Assembly (NCBI RefSeq): GCF_003664995.1
Contig: NZ_JFHL01000008.1
Span: 1-47,954, forward strand
Direction of reading: 5' to 3'
Length of the DNA: 47,954 bases
Source of the DNA: Mesotoga sp. BH458_6_3_2_1
GTDB taxonomy: Bacteria > Thermotogota > Thermotogae > Petrotogales > Kosmotogaceae
The notes beneath the pieces are model-generated. The model did not search any database. It was given only the letters and a program-made list of their open reading frames with translations, and was not told the DNA's origin. The position numbers and the translations under genes were made by a program. Below, one piece after another: positions 34,035-42,529 of this stretch. How positions within the stretch are numbered: position 1 is the first letter of the stretch; each line of letters opens with the position of its first letter.

Positions 34035-34682
34035 CTACTCAATTTGCTCAAGTTCGACTTTGCCCAGTTTGGATATGGTAAAGACCATTACGTTATCTAA
34101 ACCTCTATCTTTTGCATTCTTGACAATGTGGTTAGCATGTCTGAAGGAAGCAACAATGACTGCTGTATCATCTCTACCGTCGACCTTTTCTGGTGAAAAG
34201 ACGTGTAGATCGTGAAACGTTCCGTTCTGTTTCGCTGCCGAATCGTCTATGAAGCCAATAATTTTTATGCCCTCAGTTCTTAGAACGTCCGCAAGAATTC
34301 CGCCGATTATTCCCGCACCGTATAGATAGAAGCTTTCATGATCGCTTCCCTTTATCGTGTCCAGGACTTCTCCAAAGATATCTCTCGATTCCGTGTAAAG
34401 CTTAGCTGCTTCTTTGAGGTAAAGAATAGTTAAATACTGAAGCCTGAACTTTCCCGCTTCAGTCAAGACATACTTCATGTTCCGCCTGTTCTCCCCCTCT
34501 TTCTGGATCAGCTCCGAATCTTCAAAGTCTCTTATGTATTTATTCACCATGCTGGGAACAATCCCAGCGATTCTGGCAAGTCGTTCTTGGGAAACTGATG
34601 AACTTTCAGTAAGAGCCTTCAGAATGCTCATTTCTCTGAAATTCGGAGAAGGATTGAAAAACGAAAACTCAGAAAGATCCAT
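34035..34682 (-). CDS. Winged-helix regulator with nucleotide-binding-like domain
   Basis: A 215-aa protein. ATG 34682 follows GGAG; the seven residues before it are not needed. Residues about 10-85 form a winged helix (SVSQERLARIAGIVPSMVNK, then FEDSELIQKEGENRRN). Residues about 120-210 look like a small Rossmann/PglD-N-like domain: FYLYGAGIIGGILADVLRTE, KIIGFIDDSA and TAVIVASFRHANHI. It is the first gene after the locus promoter, so it probably senses a nucleotide or sugar nucleotide and controls the glycan locus. Similar regulators start exopolysaccharide clusters in other bacteria. Ligand unknown. Confidence 0.75.
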   Translation of the reverse strand: MDLSEFSFFNPSPNFREMSILKALTESSSVSQERLARIAGIVPSMVNKYIRDFEDSELIQKEGENRRNMKYVLTEAGKFRLQYLTILYLKEAAKLYTESRDIFGEVLDTIKGSDHESFYLYGAGIIGGILADVLRTEGIKIIGFIDDSAAKQNGTFHDLHVFSPEKVDGRDDTAVIVASFRHANHIVKNAKDRGLDNVMVFTISKLGKVELEQIE

Positions 34683-34714
34683 AGTTGCTCCTTTATTATT
34701 CATTCACTGACAGA

Positions 34715-34744
34715 ATTATAACAATGCGATGGGTCATAAGTCAA
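34715..34744 (-). promoter_or_regulatory. Strong promoter of glycan locus
   Basis: On the minus strand TTGACT (34744-34739) and perfect TATAAT (34720-34715) with an 18-nt spacer, about 30 nt upstream of the regulator start. This is the best promoter match in the window. Confidence 0.75.
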
Positions 34745-35623
34745 GCCTAAAGAAGCGAAAATTAGAGAGAACTCGCTTCGCTCGTGAGAGGGGGAGACAC
34801 GAGCAATTGAGAGATGGTGAGAAGAGGAATTACGAAGAACGGGTTACTAGGAACGGGTGTGAAACAGAAGAGCGGGTTTCGAGGATCGGGTAATAAAGAT
34901 CGGGTTACTAGACCCGGGTTCATGAGAGCGGGCGTGGAGCAAAAGAACGGGTTGAAAACAAAAGAACGGGTTTCGAGGATCGGGTTACAGAGTGCGGGTT
35001 AGTAAGATCGGGTTGATAAAAGCGGGTTGTCAGAAACAAGTTTTGAAGAGCGAGATCCCGTGCAGACCCCCTGAACAGGAGCCCCAAACAGGATCATATT
35101 GGGGCAGGCTAATCAGGGCAGGCTCTACGGGATGACAATTCAAGATGATTGTGCAGTTCTCTTGTAGGGGCGAACGGCCGTTCGCCCGAAAAAGATCCTG
35201 GTTGGAATTTCTGCCTTTTACGCGAAAAAGATCCTGGTTGGAATTTCTGCCTTTTACGCGAAAAATGGGACCATAGGAGCCGGTCAGTCCCTGTTTTTGG
35301 TTATAGCGTGCAGCGAAAAGCGAATCTCAGGTGATAGATCCCGTGCAGAAGCATCACGGGATGACAGAAGGTGAGTTCATCAGGGCAGGCTCTACGGGAT
35401 GACAACCCCTTCTCAGGTCAATCGTCAAGGGACCACCGTCCTCCGACAAGAACATATTTTAGTCGAAAGCCACAATGCGCCGAAACGCATCGGCGGTCGC
35501 ACTATATGCAAAGATTGTGCCGGGACGCAAACCACTGAAGAACATCAGTGGCCGCAAGGCTCCCTACGGCAGGAGGCCTTCGAGACCTTGCCCTAATGAA
35601 ACCACTATTGATCCGGCTTCATT
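34745..35623. repeat. Repeat island 7 with long CGGGTT array
   Basis: Between the glycan locus and the ATPase gene. From about 34823 to 35040 some 12 to 15 irregular units of the type GAtCGGGTT-N5-8 repeat every 14-17 nt. A 'gagatcccgt' block (35050), a perfect 20-bp palindrome GGGCGAACGGCCGTTCGCCC (35168-35187), a direct repeat of about 31 nt (35196-35259), a degraded GGGAC/GTCCC hairpin (35267-35291) and hairpins CGCCG/CGGCG (35478-35495) and CCACTG/CAGTGG (35532-35551) follow. No gene. Confidence 0.82.
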
Positions 35624-37015
35624 TCAGGCAAAGAGGTCGTCTAAGGTCACGAGGTAAACACTTGCATCTCTTGCAGCTAGTTCTTCCAGATCTGCAGTAA
35701 ATCCTCTCTTGGAAAAGATCACGAATATCCTGTCTTGACAAGCGATAATCGATCCCTTTTCTCTTAATCTCTCAAGTTCACCTACGCCGACTCTAGCGTT
35801 TGTCCACTTGCATTCACCGATTATTACTTGACTATCTCCGAGACCAAGAAGGTCAATTTCCTCTTGCTTCTTCATTGCAGGATTGCTTCCCCACCACTTG
35901 CCCAACTTCATAATCCTGAAGGGTAGTTCTCCCCTGACACTCTTGTACAGTAAATATTCTCTGCATATGTTTTCGAAAGCTAGGCCCAGATACTTGCTGA
36001 GTCCGCTAGCGATCTTTTTGTTCAGAAGCTCTTCTGTCATGCCGGTTTCGATAAGCGAGAGGTTAGGAAACACAAAGGTGTACCAGAACTTAAAAAGGTT
36101 GTCTCTGATATAGTAGATCGCCTTCCGTGAAGTGTTCTTCTCTGTAACGGGCACTTCTCGTCCCAATATATTCAAGTTCAGCAGTGTAGCTATGTACTTT
36201 GCAGTCTTATCATTAGGCTCTCCTACCCTTGTGCTTATCTCGTTCATGCGAGTAGCGCCTTGCGCAATTGATTCAATTATTGTGTTGTATAGGGAAGGTT
36301 CGCGAAGTTCCTGTCTCAACAAGAATCTCGGCTCGGCATAAAGATACGCCGATGTATCGAGAAAGTTGTTTGCAATATTCTCTTTATATGGAAGATGCTG
36401 GTTCCACTTCTGCAAATACTGTGGGATTCCCCCCAACACTCCATACGCGATGATTTTTCCTTCGTTGCTCAGTTCCGGAAAGAACAGCGAGGCTTCGCGA
36501 TAGGTGAATGGCTCGACTCTCATCTGAGCAGTTCTTCTTCCAAATAAGCGGCTCCTACTGCCCAATACTTCACTCTCCATGAAACTCACAGATGAACCGC
36601 AAAGAACTAAATAGAGCCTTGTTTCAAGTAGCTCATGATCTATAAGGCGCTGTAAGAGAGACGGGAAATAGCTACTAGCATTCGCCAAATATGGGTACTC
36701 ATCTATTACTAGGAGAAGACGCTTTTCTTTTGCATGGGACGCGACGAACCTAATCGCCTTCTCCCATGACTCAAAAGGAGATAATGTGTCTTTCTGGCCG
36801 AAGTGTTCTAGAACGACTTCCGAAAAGTTTCGCAGCATCATTTTCTCGTTGACCTCATCGCAGACAAAGAAGATGCTTTCCATCTCTTTAGAGAACTCTT
36901 TAAGAAGAGTTGTTTTTCCCACTCTTCGACGTCCATAAACAACGACCATCTCGAACTTTCCACTATTCTTTAGCTTCCTAAGAGAAGCAAGCTCTTTCTC
37001 TCTGTTGATGAACAT
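35624..37015 (-). CDS. AAA+ ATPase with DUF234 nuclease-like domain
   Basis: A 463-aa protein. N-terminal STAND/AAA-like ATPase: VVVYGRRRVGKTTLLKEF (Walker A) and LLLVIDEYPYLANASSYF (Walker B). A winged-helix linker follows near residues 250-280, and the C-terminal DUF234 domain has EEIDLLGLGDSQVIIGECKW, a PD-(D/E)xK pattern with D388, E401 and K403. This two-part architecture is common in archaea and some bacteria, often near mobile or defence genes; a nuclease controlled by an ATP switch is likely. ATG 37015 has GGAGG. Direct-repeat operators and a TATAAT lie just upstream. Biological role not established. Confidence 0.85.
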   Translation of the reverse strand: MFINREKELASLRKLKNSGKFEMVVVYGRRRVGKTTLLKEFSKEMESIFFVCDEVNEKMMLRNFSEVVLEHFGQKDTLSPFESWEKAIRFVASHAKEKRLLLVIDEYPYLANASSYFPSLLQRLIDHELLETRLYLVLCGSSVSFMESEVLGSRSRLFGRRTAQMRVEPFTYREASLFFPELSNEGKIIAYGVLGGIPQYLQKWNQHLPYKENIANNFLDTSAYLYAEPRFLLRQELREPSLYNTIIESIAQGATRMNEISTRVGEPNDKTAKYIATLLNLNILGREVPVTEKNTSRKAIYYIRDNLFKFWYTFVFPNLSLIETGMTEELLNKKIASGLSKYLGLAFENICREYLLYKSVRGELPFRIMKLGKWWGSNPAMKKQEEIDLLGLGDSQVIIGECKWTNARVGVGELERLREKGSIIACQDRIFVIFSKRGFTADLEELAARDASVYLVTLDDLFA

Positions 37016-37034
37016 TTAACAACCTCCAACACAA

Positions 37035-37073
37035 TTACTAACTCGTAAGTTACTAACTCTAGAGTTAATTATA
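37035..37073 (-). promoter_or_regulatory. Operator-like repeats and -10 of ATPase gene
   Basis: TTACTAACTC occurs twice, at 37035-37044 and 37050-37059, and the second copy runs into the palindrome AACTCTAGAGTT (37055-37066). On the minus strand TATAAT lies at 37073-37068, so the repeats sit around the transcription start. No convincing -35. Confidence 0.55.
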
Positions 37074-37080
37074 TCATTAT

Positions 37081-37320
37081 CTGTGCAGTTCACTGAGGAG
37101 CATCAGTGGACGCAAGGCTGGCAAAGAACATGCCAGGACGCAATGCCCGCTTCGCGGGGAAAGAGCCGCTTGGATAAAAAACGCTGAAGGCTGTACGCTG
37201 GAAAAAGCAGAATATGGCTAATTAGAGCGTGTTTTAAACAGAAGACCGCGTTAGGAAGACCAGGTTGATAGAAGCGGGTTACTATAACTGGTTTTGAAGA
37301 GCAAGATGATGAATCAAGTT
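37081..37320. repeat. Repeat island 8
   Basis: Hairpin array 37091-37158: CACTGA/TCAGTG, CTGGCA/TGCCAG and CCCGC/GCGGG with GACGCAAGG-type linkers, then degenerate CGGGTT units to about 37300. The block 37115-37290 is very close to 1225-1400. Confidence 0.8.
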
Positions 37321-37732
37321 CAGCATGACGAAATGTATACATTCCTAACAACCTCTCATGAGCAAAGCGACTCTCATAAATGACCTTTCTCGCCTCTTCC
37401 AACCAATCATGATACTTTGCACTCCGGAACAAGAGAGACTCTTTATGAGTTAGGAGAATTCGAGGAGATTTAAGGTTGAGACCAAACGAAGAACTCAAAC
37501 TAAAGCTCTCCATTTGAAGAAGGCTTAGAGAAATTCAAGCGCGAGTATTCCTGATCCTTACAATCTATTTATTCTTTGCACTGCTAAGAAGGTAGAGCAT
37601 TACATATTTCGAGAGATCTCAAGAATTACAGTTGTTTGCCTCATCGGCCGAGCCTCCTGCGATTAGGGTGCTCAACCTAACGAAGAGCACTGCACAATTA
37701 GCCAAAGAGACCAGTTCAAATATACTAAACAA
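37321..37732. other. Spacer with doubtful minus-strand frame
   Basis: The minus-strand frame ending in island 8 has a non-repeat N-terminal part (about 37330-37513, including SLLFRSAKYHDWLEEARKVI) that could be a gene fragment fused to repeat sequence. I do not recognise it. From 37514 to 37732 I see no gene or repeat. Confidence 0.35.
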
Positions 37733-37975
37733 CTAATCGAAGAGAAACTCAAGCAAGTCTTTCTTTGTCATTTCGAAGTGTCCGGCAATTTCAATAAGTA
37801 TGGCGTTAAGTGTACCGGGCTTCAGCGTACTGTGATGAGGAATAGTTATATGATGCTCCCCCTTCCGCTTTGTAGTTAGTCTCACGTGGCTGCCGGTTTG
37901 ACGTGTGACCTCATACTCCAGCTTTGTGAGAACTTTCAGAAGTTCTTCAAAGGTTACATCTCGAGGGAGTTTCAA
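37733..37975 (-). CDS. hicA: HicA-family mRNA interferase toxin
   Basis: An 80-aa dsRBD-like HicA/YcfA toxin. EELLKVLTKLEYEVTRQTGSHVRL carries the catalytic His in the GSH motif, followed by HHITIPHHSTLKPGTLNAIL. The order here is antitoxin first, toxin second: it overlaps hicB by 4 nt (ATGA), so the pair is translationally coupled. Family toxins cleave mRNA and tmRNA. Intact. Confidence 0.9.
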   Translation of the reverse strand: MKLPRDVTFEELLKVLTKLEYEVTRQTGSHVRLTTKRKGEHHITIPHHSTLKPGTLNAILIEIAGHFEMTKKDLLEFLFD

Positions 37976-38181
37976 AGAGCAATTACCTCTTCCTTAACGA
38001 AATGAAGCCTAATTATCCTCGGTAGCTCGCTTTCGTCAAAATGACATCTAATTGCGTCCCTGATGTTCTTCTTCAGCTCTTCAAGTGTTTCAGCTTGAGT
38101 AAATATGGGGTGACCTAAGGCGCGTGCAAAAAATCCAGAAACGGAATCTTCTTCGACGAGAAAGATTATTTCGGTATCCAA
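37972..38181 (-). CDS. hicB: HicB-like antitoxin
   Basis: A 69-aa degraded-RNase-H-fold antitoxin (DUF1902/HicB-like): IIFLVEEDSVSGFFARALG, then AETLEELKKNIRDAIRCHFD. The start is taken as TTG 38181, with GGAGG 6 nt upstream; this gives the usual short N-terminus, while the longer frame to 38205 has no site. No C-terminal HTH is visible, so repression, if any, needs the HicA complex or another factor. Confidence 0.82.
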   Translation of the reverse strand: MDTEIIFLVEEDSVSGFFARALGHPIFTQAETLEELKKNIRDAIRCHFDESELPRIIRLHFVKEEVIAL

Positions 38182-38205
38182 GTTCCACCTCCGTTCTATC
38201 TCCAA

Positions 38206-38637
38206 GGTATCGCTCGTTTTACGGGCTATACCAATAGATATGATTAATTCTTGAGCTGTTCTGCCCTGATCAGCGTGGTTTACGTCGCAAACAGTTGCTC
38301 AAAAGAATTATAGCATCGTTAAGTGAGTACTCGAAAACCAAATATCCCGCCGTACAATAAGAACGGATTTTGAAGAGAGGACGCCTTGAGTCTGAGACGA
38401 AACTTCGCTTGGAGAAAAACCATATTCGAGACTTGAAAGAAGCCTCTCAGGTCAACCGTCAAGGGTCCACCGTCCTCCAACAAGAGCTGCAAGACGCAAG
38501 GCTGCCTCCGGCAGGAGGTCTAGGAACCTTGACCCCGTGCACAATCATCAACTGACGCCGACGTTTGGTACTCCTGAAAGGCTTAACAATCCGTCATCTG
38601 TACTTGATTCAACATCTTAGTACTACTTTCTAACTCT
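38206..38637. repeat. Spacer with short repeat segment
   Basis: AT-rich to about 38400. From 38440 to 38530 comes an island fragment: TCAACCGTCAAGGGTCCACC, the CTCC.ACAAGAG segment, and one hairpin CTGCC-TCC-GGCAG (38502-38514) with its GACGCAAGG linker. Nothing seen from 38560 to the end of the AbiEii gene. Confidence 0.65.
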
Positions 38638-39582
38638 TCAAATTTCGTTTGTTTTCCATAGCGCCATCGGGTGGAATCTTATTCTCTCGACAATTTCTTT
38701 ATCATTGAATAGCAGCTCAGGATGATAGTCATGCTTCCTGAACCTATCTATGAAATTTGTCTCTTTTGTAGTGAAAACGAGTAGTTTTGAAAGGAATTTC
38801 TCAACCTTACTGAGCATTTCATCAAGATCAATTTTCTCTTCTTTCCGAAGCACCGGGAGAAGTTCGGTGCGTATTCGGTACTTAGTAATGCTTTTGAGCC
38901 TTTCAAAATCGAAGCTTTCAGGAATACCAGTACTTCCTATCGAAAAATAGAAGAGGGTGCACTTTCTAAGTAGTTCTATCTCTCTTTCATTCAAAGAGAG
39001 AAGAGAGATCATTTTGCTGACATCATAGAGATCACGAGTTGCTCCTCTTGTGAGAAGTGCAACTATTTTGCTTGAAAGTATTTCGATAGAACTTACACAC
39101 CGACTTCGTATTTCTTGAATGATTCCAGGAATCGCAGTTCTTCTGACTTCCAAAGGTAGTACATGAGCTCTCATTGAAAAGTTGATCTCGATCTTGATAT
39201 TATCTTTTGCTCCTCCTGAATTCGTGTATTCGAAAACGTGTGATTCGAGAGAATAGTGACGCTTCGATTTGTCGCTATGTCTATAACCGTTCGCGTCCAT
39301 GAAAAGAGTAATCTTATCTGTAATGACGGTCCTATCTTCAATCATGATTTCCCTGGATATGCTTCTGCAGTAGTCAAGGTCAATATCAACTGATAGCCTT
39401 GGAAACTGAATGATCATCAAGTTAATTGCCGTTCCGCCCTTCAAAGCCAAAGCTTCCAAAAGAAGTGTATCCGAGTCTATGAATTGAAGTATCTCGACTA
39501 ATCTCAATGTTTTCTCATATGTATCACGCACAAATCCCAGTTCTGAAGCTAGTTGCCCGATAGTTTGTTTATCGTATCTCAC
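38638..39582 (-). CDS. abiEii: AbiEii-type nucleotidyltransferase toxin, second locus
   Basis: A 314-aa AbiEii protein, clearly different from the one at 2214. ALALKGGTAINLMIIQFPRL carries GGT (49-51) and LSVDIDLDYCRS the metal ligands D66 and D68. The helical C-terminal part contains a conserved ATRDLYDVSKMISL segment. GTG 39582 overlaps abiEi by 14 nt; no strong ribosome site, so coupling is likely. Member of a type IV TA pair with the upstream gene; intact. Confidence 0.87.
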   Translation of the reverse strand: MRYDKQTIGQLASELGFVRDTYEKTLRLVEILQFIDSDTLLLEALALKGGTAINLMIIQFPRLSVDIDLDYCRSISREIMIEDRTVITDKITLFMDANGYRHSDKSKRHYSLESHVFEYTNSGGAKDNIKIEINFSMRAHVLPLEVRRTAIPGIIQEIRSRCVSSIEILSSKIVALLTRGATRDLYDVSKMISLLSLNEREIELLRKCTLFYFSIGSTGIPESFDFERLKSITKYRIRTELLPVLRKEEKIDLDEMLSKVEKFLSKLLVFTTKETNFIDRFRKHDYHPELLFNDKEIVERIRFHPMALWKTNEI

Positions 39583-40342
39583 CTGTATCTTCTACTCCTT
39601 TCGAGACTATTGCCAAAAGATCTTCCGGAACAAGTAGTTTCCATTTTGGATTGTAAGTTGGTGATTCAAAGCGTATTGCGTTATAGAAGTATCTAACGCT
39701 CTTGCCTTTCTCGTGTTCACATAGCTCGAAGAAACCTTTTGATAGGCGAAACTTTTCCTGAAAATGACTCAGTATGTATCCGGTCTTCTGATAAAGAAAT
39801 CTCTTATTATATTGACCCAAATACGATACCAATGTACTTTCATGAAGTGAGGGAACAGCGTCTAAGCAATTAAGAAGTTCCTCTAGACCACCAATTCTCT
39901 CAAAGTCATTGATGCTGTCTAGCGTAGTTCTCTCCACGTCTGTTGTCCTCACCCCATCTGGATTCATAACAACTCCCTCGTGTATTCGCGGAGAAATGAA
40001 ACGATATCTAACATCATCATAGGAAAACTCAGCGAACTTCGTTTCTGCGCTCACATATACCTCATAATAAACTTGGTTGGCATACCCGTAATATTCAAAA
40101 GCAGAATGATGCGTAATATAAGACCGTGGCTTGATCTTCGATGCGATTCTATAGCGCCCAGCTATTGCCTGTCCCGTCTCTAAGCTTTTCGTCACATATA
40201 GGTTTCGCTTAACCTGGTCAATCAAGCCACGCCTCTTGTAGCTCTGCAGCAGTGAATTAGCTGTTTCGCTCTTTCCCACAAGTTTTTCGACATCGCTCTT
40301 TGTGAAAACTCCCAGTCTCGCCAGTTGCTCATAGTACTTCAA
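39569..40342 (-). CDS. abiEi: AbiEi-type antitoxin, second locus
   Basis: About 257 aa. TTG 40342 has AAGGTGAT 3-6 nt upstream and gives the family-like start MKYYEQLARLGVFT; GTG 40357 is an alternative but would lie at the predicted transcription start. Residues 1-60 are a winged helix (FTKSDVEKLVGKSETANSLL, RRGLIDQVKRNLYV). The rest matches the AbiEi core: SYITHHSAFEYYGYANQVYY, then VERTTLDSINDFERIGGLEE. It should neutralise the downstream AbiEii enzyme and repress the promoter at 40365-40393. Confidence 0.83.
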   Translation of the reverse strand: MKYYEQLARLGVFTKSDVEKLVGKSETANSLLQSYKRRGLIDQVKRNLYVTKSLETGQAIAGRYRIASKIKPRSYITHHSAFEYYGYANQVYYEVYVSAETKFAEFSYDDVRYRFISPRIHEGVVMNPDGVRTTDVERTTLDSINDFERIGGLEELLNCLDAVPSLHESTLVSYLGQYNKRFLYQKTGYILSHFQEKFRLSKGFFELCEHEKGKSVRYFYNAIRFESPTYNPKWKLLVPEDLLAIVSKGVEDTGEIR

Positions 40343-40364
40343 ATCAATCACCTTCACTGTTTTA

Positions 40365-40393
40365 ATTCTAGCACATTACTGGTGCTTTCTTAA
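40365..40393 (-). promoter_or_regulatory. Promoter of second abiE operon
   Basis: On the minus strand TTAAGA (40393-40388), 17 nt, and TAGAAT (40370-40365). A GCAC/GTGC inverted repeat (40371-40385) fills most of the spacer and may be part of the AbiEi operator. Confidence 0.55.
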
Positions 40394-40439
40394 TATTTAC
40401 AAGCCCAGAATAAAACACATGTGGGATTCTGATTTCGAA

Positions 40440-41175
40440 TTCCTTCTTCGTCGGGCAGAAGAGCGGATTCTAGGATCGGGTTAATAACAACGGGTTACGA
40501 AAACCGGGTTATGAGAATCGGGTTAATTAGAGCGGGTGTGAAACAGAGGAGCGGGTTACAGAGTGCGGGTTAGAAGGATCGGGTTGATAAAAGCGGGTCA
40601 TCAGAACCGGGTTTTGAAGAGCGAGATCCCGTGCAAAAGCATCACGGGACGACAAGGTGGGTGGATTTAGGGGCAGGCGCTACTGGATGACAATTTAAGA
40701 TGATTGTGCAGTTCTCTTGTAGGGGCGAACGGCTGTTCGCCCGAAAAAGGTCCTGGTTGGAATCTCATACCTATTACGTGAAAAATGGGACAGACGCGAG
40801 GAGAATCGTCAGTCCCTATTTTCGCTTACAGCGTTCAGCGGGGTTTCGTTATTAAGCGTGAAGCGGTTCTTGAATGCGAGATCCCGTGCAGACCCATCAC
40901 GGGATGACAGAAGGGGCGCTCACCAGGGCAGGCTTTACGGGATGACAATTTAAGATGATTGTGCAGTTCTCTTGTAGGGGCGAACGGCCGTTCGCCCGAA
41001 AAAGGTCCTGGTTGGAATCTCTGCATTTTACGCGAAAAAGGGGACAGACCATAGGAGCCGGTCAGTCCCTGTTTTTGCTTACAGCATTCAGAGGTTCTTT
41101 GCATCTTTGGATTATTTTCACACCATGGCTGAACTTGTGCATCGACGCCCGACAGGCGAAGATCAGGTTCGGAAG
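40440..41175. repeat. Repeat island 9
   Basis: CGGGTT array at about 40452-40620, 'gagatcccgt' blocks at about 40623 and 40879, palindromes at 40723-40742 and 40978-40997, and terminator-like hairpins GGGACAGACG/CGTCAGTCCC (40787-40816) and GGGACAGACC/GGTCAGTCCC (41041-41069), both followed by T-rich tracts. Open frames here are repeat-derived. Confidence 0.85.
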
Positions 41176-41180
41176 TCATT

Positions 41181-41528
41181 TCAGTTTTCCTCAGTCTGAA
41201 GTATTTCACGTATCCTCGCTCGTAGAGAAGGTAAGTCACTTACAATGACCGCCCACACTATGTCATAGTTGACACCTGAGTAGTCGTGAATCAGTCGGTC
41301 TCTTGTTCCAGCTATTGCTCTCCACGGAATATCGCTGTGGGCTAGTGTGAAGCTATATGGGAGTTGTTTTGCTGCTTCTCCTATTATCTCAATGTTTCCG
41401 ATTACTGCATCCTGTGTCTTCAAATCTGACATAAATTCATCATATGACATGTTGTCTGCATAGGCTGTGATTCGATCTATGCTGTCGACTATATCCTCAA
41501 GGATCTCAGTAGTTTCTCTCTTAGACAT
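41181..41528 (-). CDS. hepT: HepT-family toxin (DUF86)
   Basis: A 115-aa helical HEPN protein. The catalytic R-x4-H-x-Y motif is intact as RDRLIHDY, within WRAIAGTRDRLIHDYSGVNY. HEPN proteins of this type are RNases or tRNA-targeting toxins; the motif tyrosine is the residue AMPylated by the MntA partner. The ATG overlaps the end of mntA by 8 nt. Intact. Confidence 0.9.
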   Translation of the reverse strand: MSKRETTEILEDIVDSIDRITAYADNMSYDEFMSDLKTQDAVIGNIEIIGEAAKQLPYSFTLAHSDIPWRAIAGTRDRLIHDYSGVNYDIVWAVIVSDLPSLRARIREILQTEEN

Positions 41529-41823
41529 ATTTTATCGACTGCTCAATATCCTGCCTAATTCTGGCGTTTCGTATGCTTTTTAATCCAAGAGGAGTTAGTA
41601 AATCAACCTTTTTTCGTACGATCCGTTCAAGCTGCTCTGCGAGCTCCACAAATTCTAAACCAGGCACCCTATCAAACTCTATGTAGATATCTACGTCGCT
41701 GTCGTCATTCTGATTTCCTTTCACATACGAGCCAAAAACCCCTATCTTCGAAACAGAAAAACGATCTTTTAGCTCGGGAAGGCTTTTACGCAATGCTTCT
41801 ATAACGTTTTCTAGGTCTTGCAT
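41521..41823 (-). CDS. mntA: MntA-family nucleotidyltransferase antitoxin
   Basis: A 100-aa minimal nucleotidyltransferase. IGVFGSYVKGNQNDDSDVDI has the GS motif and the D-x-D metal ligands. In characterised MntA/HepT pairs it transfers AMP units from ATP to the HEPN tyrosine and so switches the toxin off (type VII TA). The ATG follows GAGGTGAT. The operon starts right after a repeat island, and its promoter is not obvious. Confidence 0.9.
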   Translation of the reverse strand: MQDLENVIEALRKSLPELKDRFSVSKIGVFGSYVKGNQNDDSDVDIYIEFDRVPGLEFVELAEQLERIVRKKVDLLTPLGLKSIRNARIRQDIEQSIKYV

Positions 41824-41859
41824 AGTATCACCTCACGCAAATTCTATCACACCCCCGGA

Positions 41860-42529
41860 ACGGTTAAATGAACTGTCAAAGAGACTTCAATAAGCGGTGC
41901 TACTGCGCAGGAGATATCTCAAGTCAACCGTCAAAGGTCCACAGTCCTCCGACAAGAGCAGAGTTGCAAGATGCAAGGCGCCGAAGATCATCGGCGAACA
42001 ATTAAGAAGTGATGCCGGGAAGAGCATCCCAGGAAGTGATGCCCGGAGAAACATCCGGGGAAGTGATGCTGCTTCACAGGAAGCCTGTCAACGGTTCTCC
42101 GACCAGAACGAAAAGCTAGATCTACGGTCTATGAAGAACGAGATCCCGTACAGGAGCACTACGGGATGACAATTTAAGATGATTGTGCAGTTCTCTTGTA
42201 GGGGCGAACGGCCGTTCGCCCGAAAAAGGTCCTGGTTGAAATTTCTGCCTTTTACGCGAAAAATGGGACAAGAGGAGAATTGTCAGTCCCTATTTTCTCT
42301 CTCATCTTCTCGTGAGCGAAGCGAACGTCTCCAATGTGCTCTTTCTCGTTTTTTACAGCCTTCAGCGTTTTTTCCTCCTAAGCGCAGAGCATTTCATAAG
42401 GAGCCGGTCAGTGCCCCTTTCGCAAAGCAAACAATGATCTAGCAAGGGTCAAACTAGGCTCTTGAAAGTCGGGAATCGCGTCGTGCATCAATGTCAGGGT
42501 TGACAGTGTCGAAGCCCTGCTGAACATTT
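41860..42529. repeat. Repeat island 10
   Basis: Hairpin array 41979-42079 (CGCCG/CGGCG, degenerate CCGGGA/TCCCAG, CCCGGA/TCCGGG, CTGC-type) with a linker switch from GATGCAAGG to GAAGTGATG, then the segment from 42085 to about 42235, which recurs almost exactly at 46665-46820. Palindrome at 42202-42221 and a degraded GGGAC/GTCCC hairpin at 42264-42290. The last 100 nt before the RelE gene hold nothing recognised. Confidence 0.83.

Noticed and set aside
37621-37700. Possible tRNA-like folding segment (GC-rich, paired look)
   Set aside because: No consistent cloverleaf, T-loop or acceptor stem could be drawn.
40835-41239. Minus-strand frame of 134 codons upstream of hepT region
   Set aside because: Almost wholly repeat island 9; near-identical peptide stretches appear from 47210-47607.
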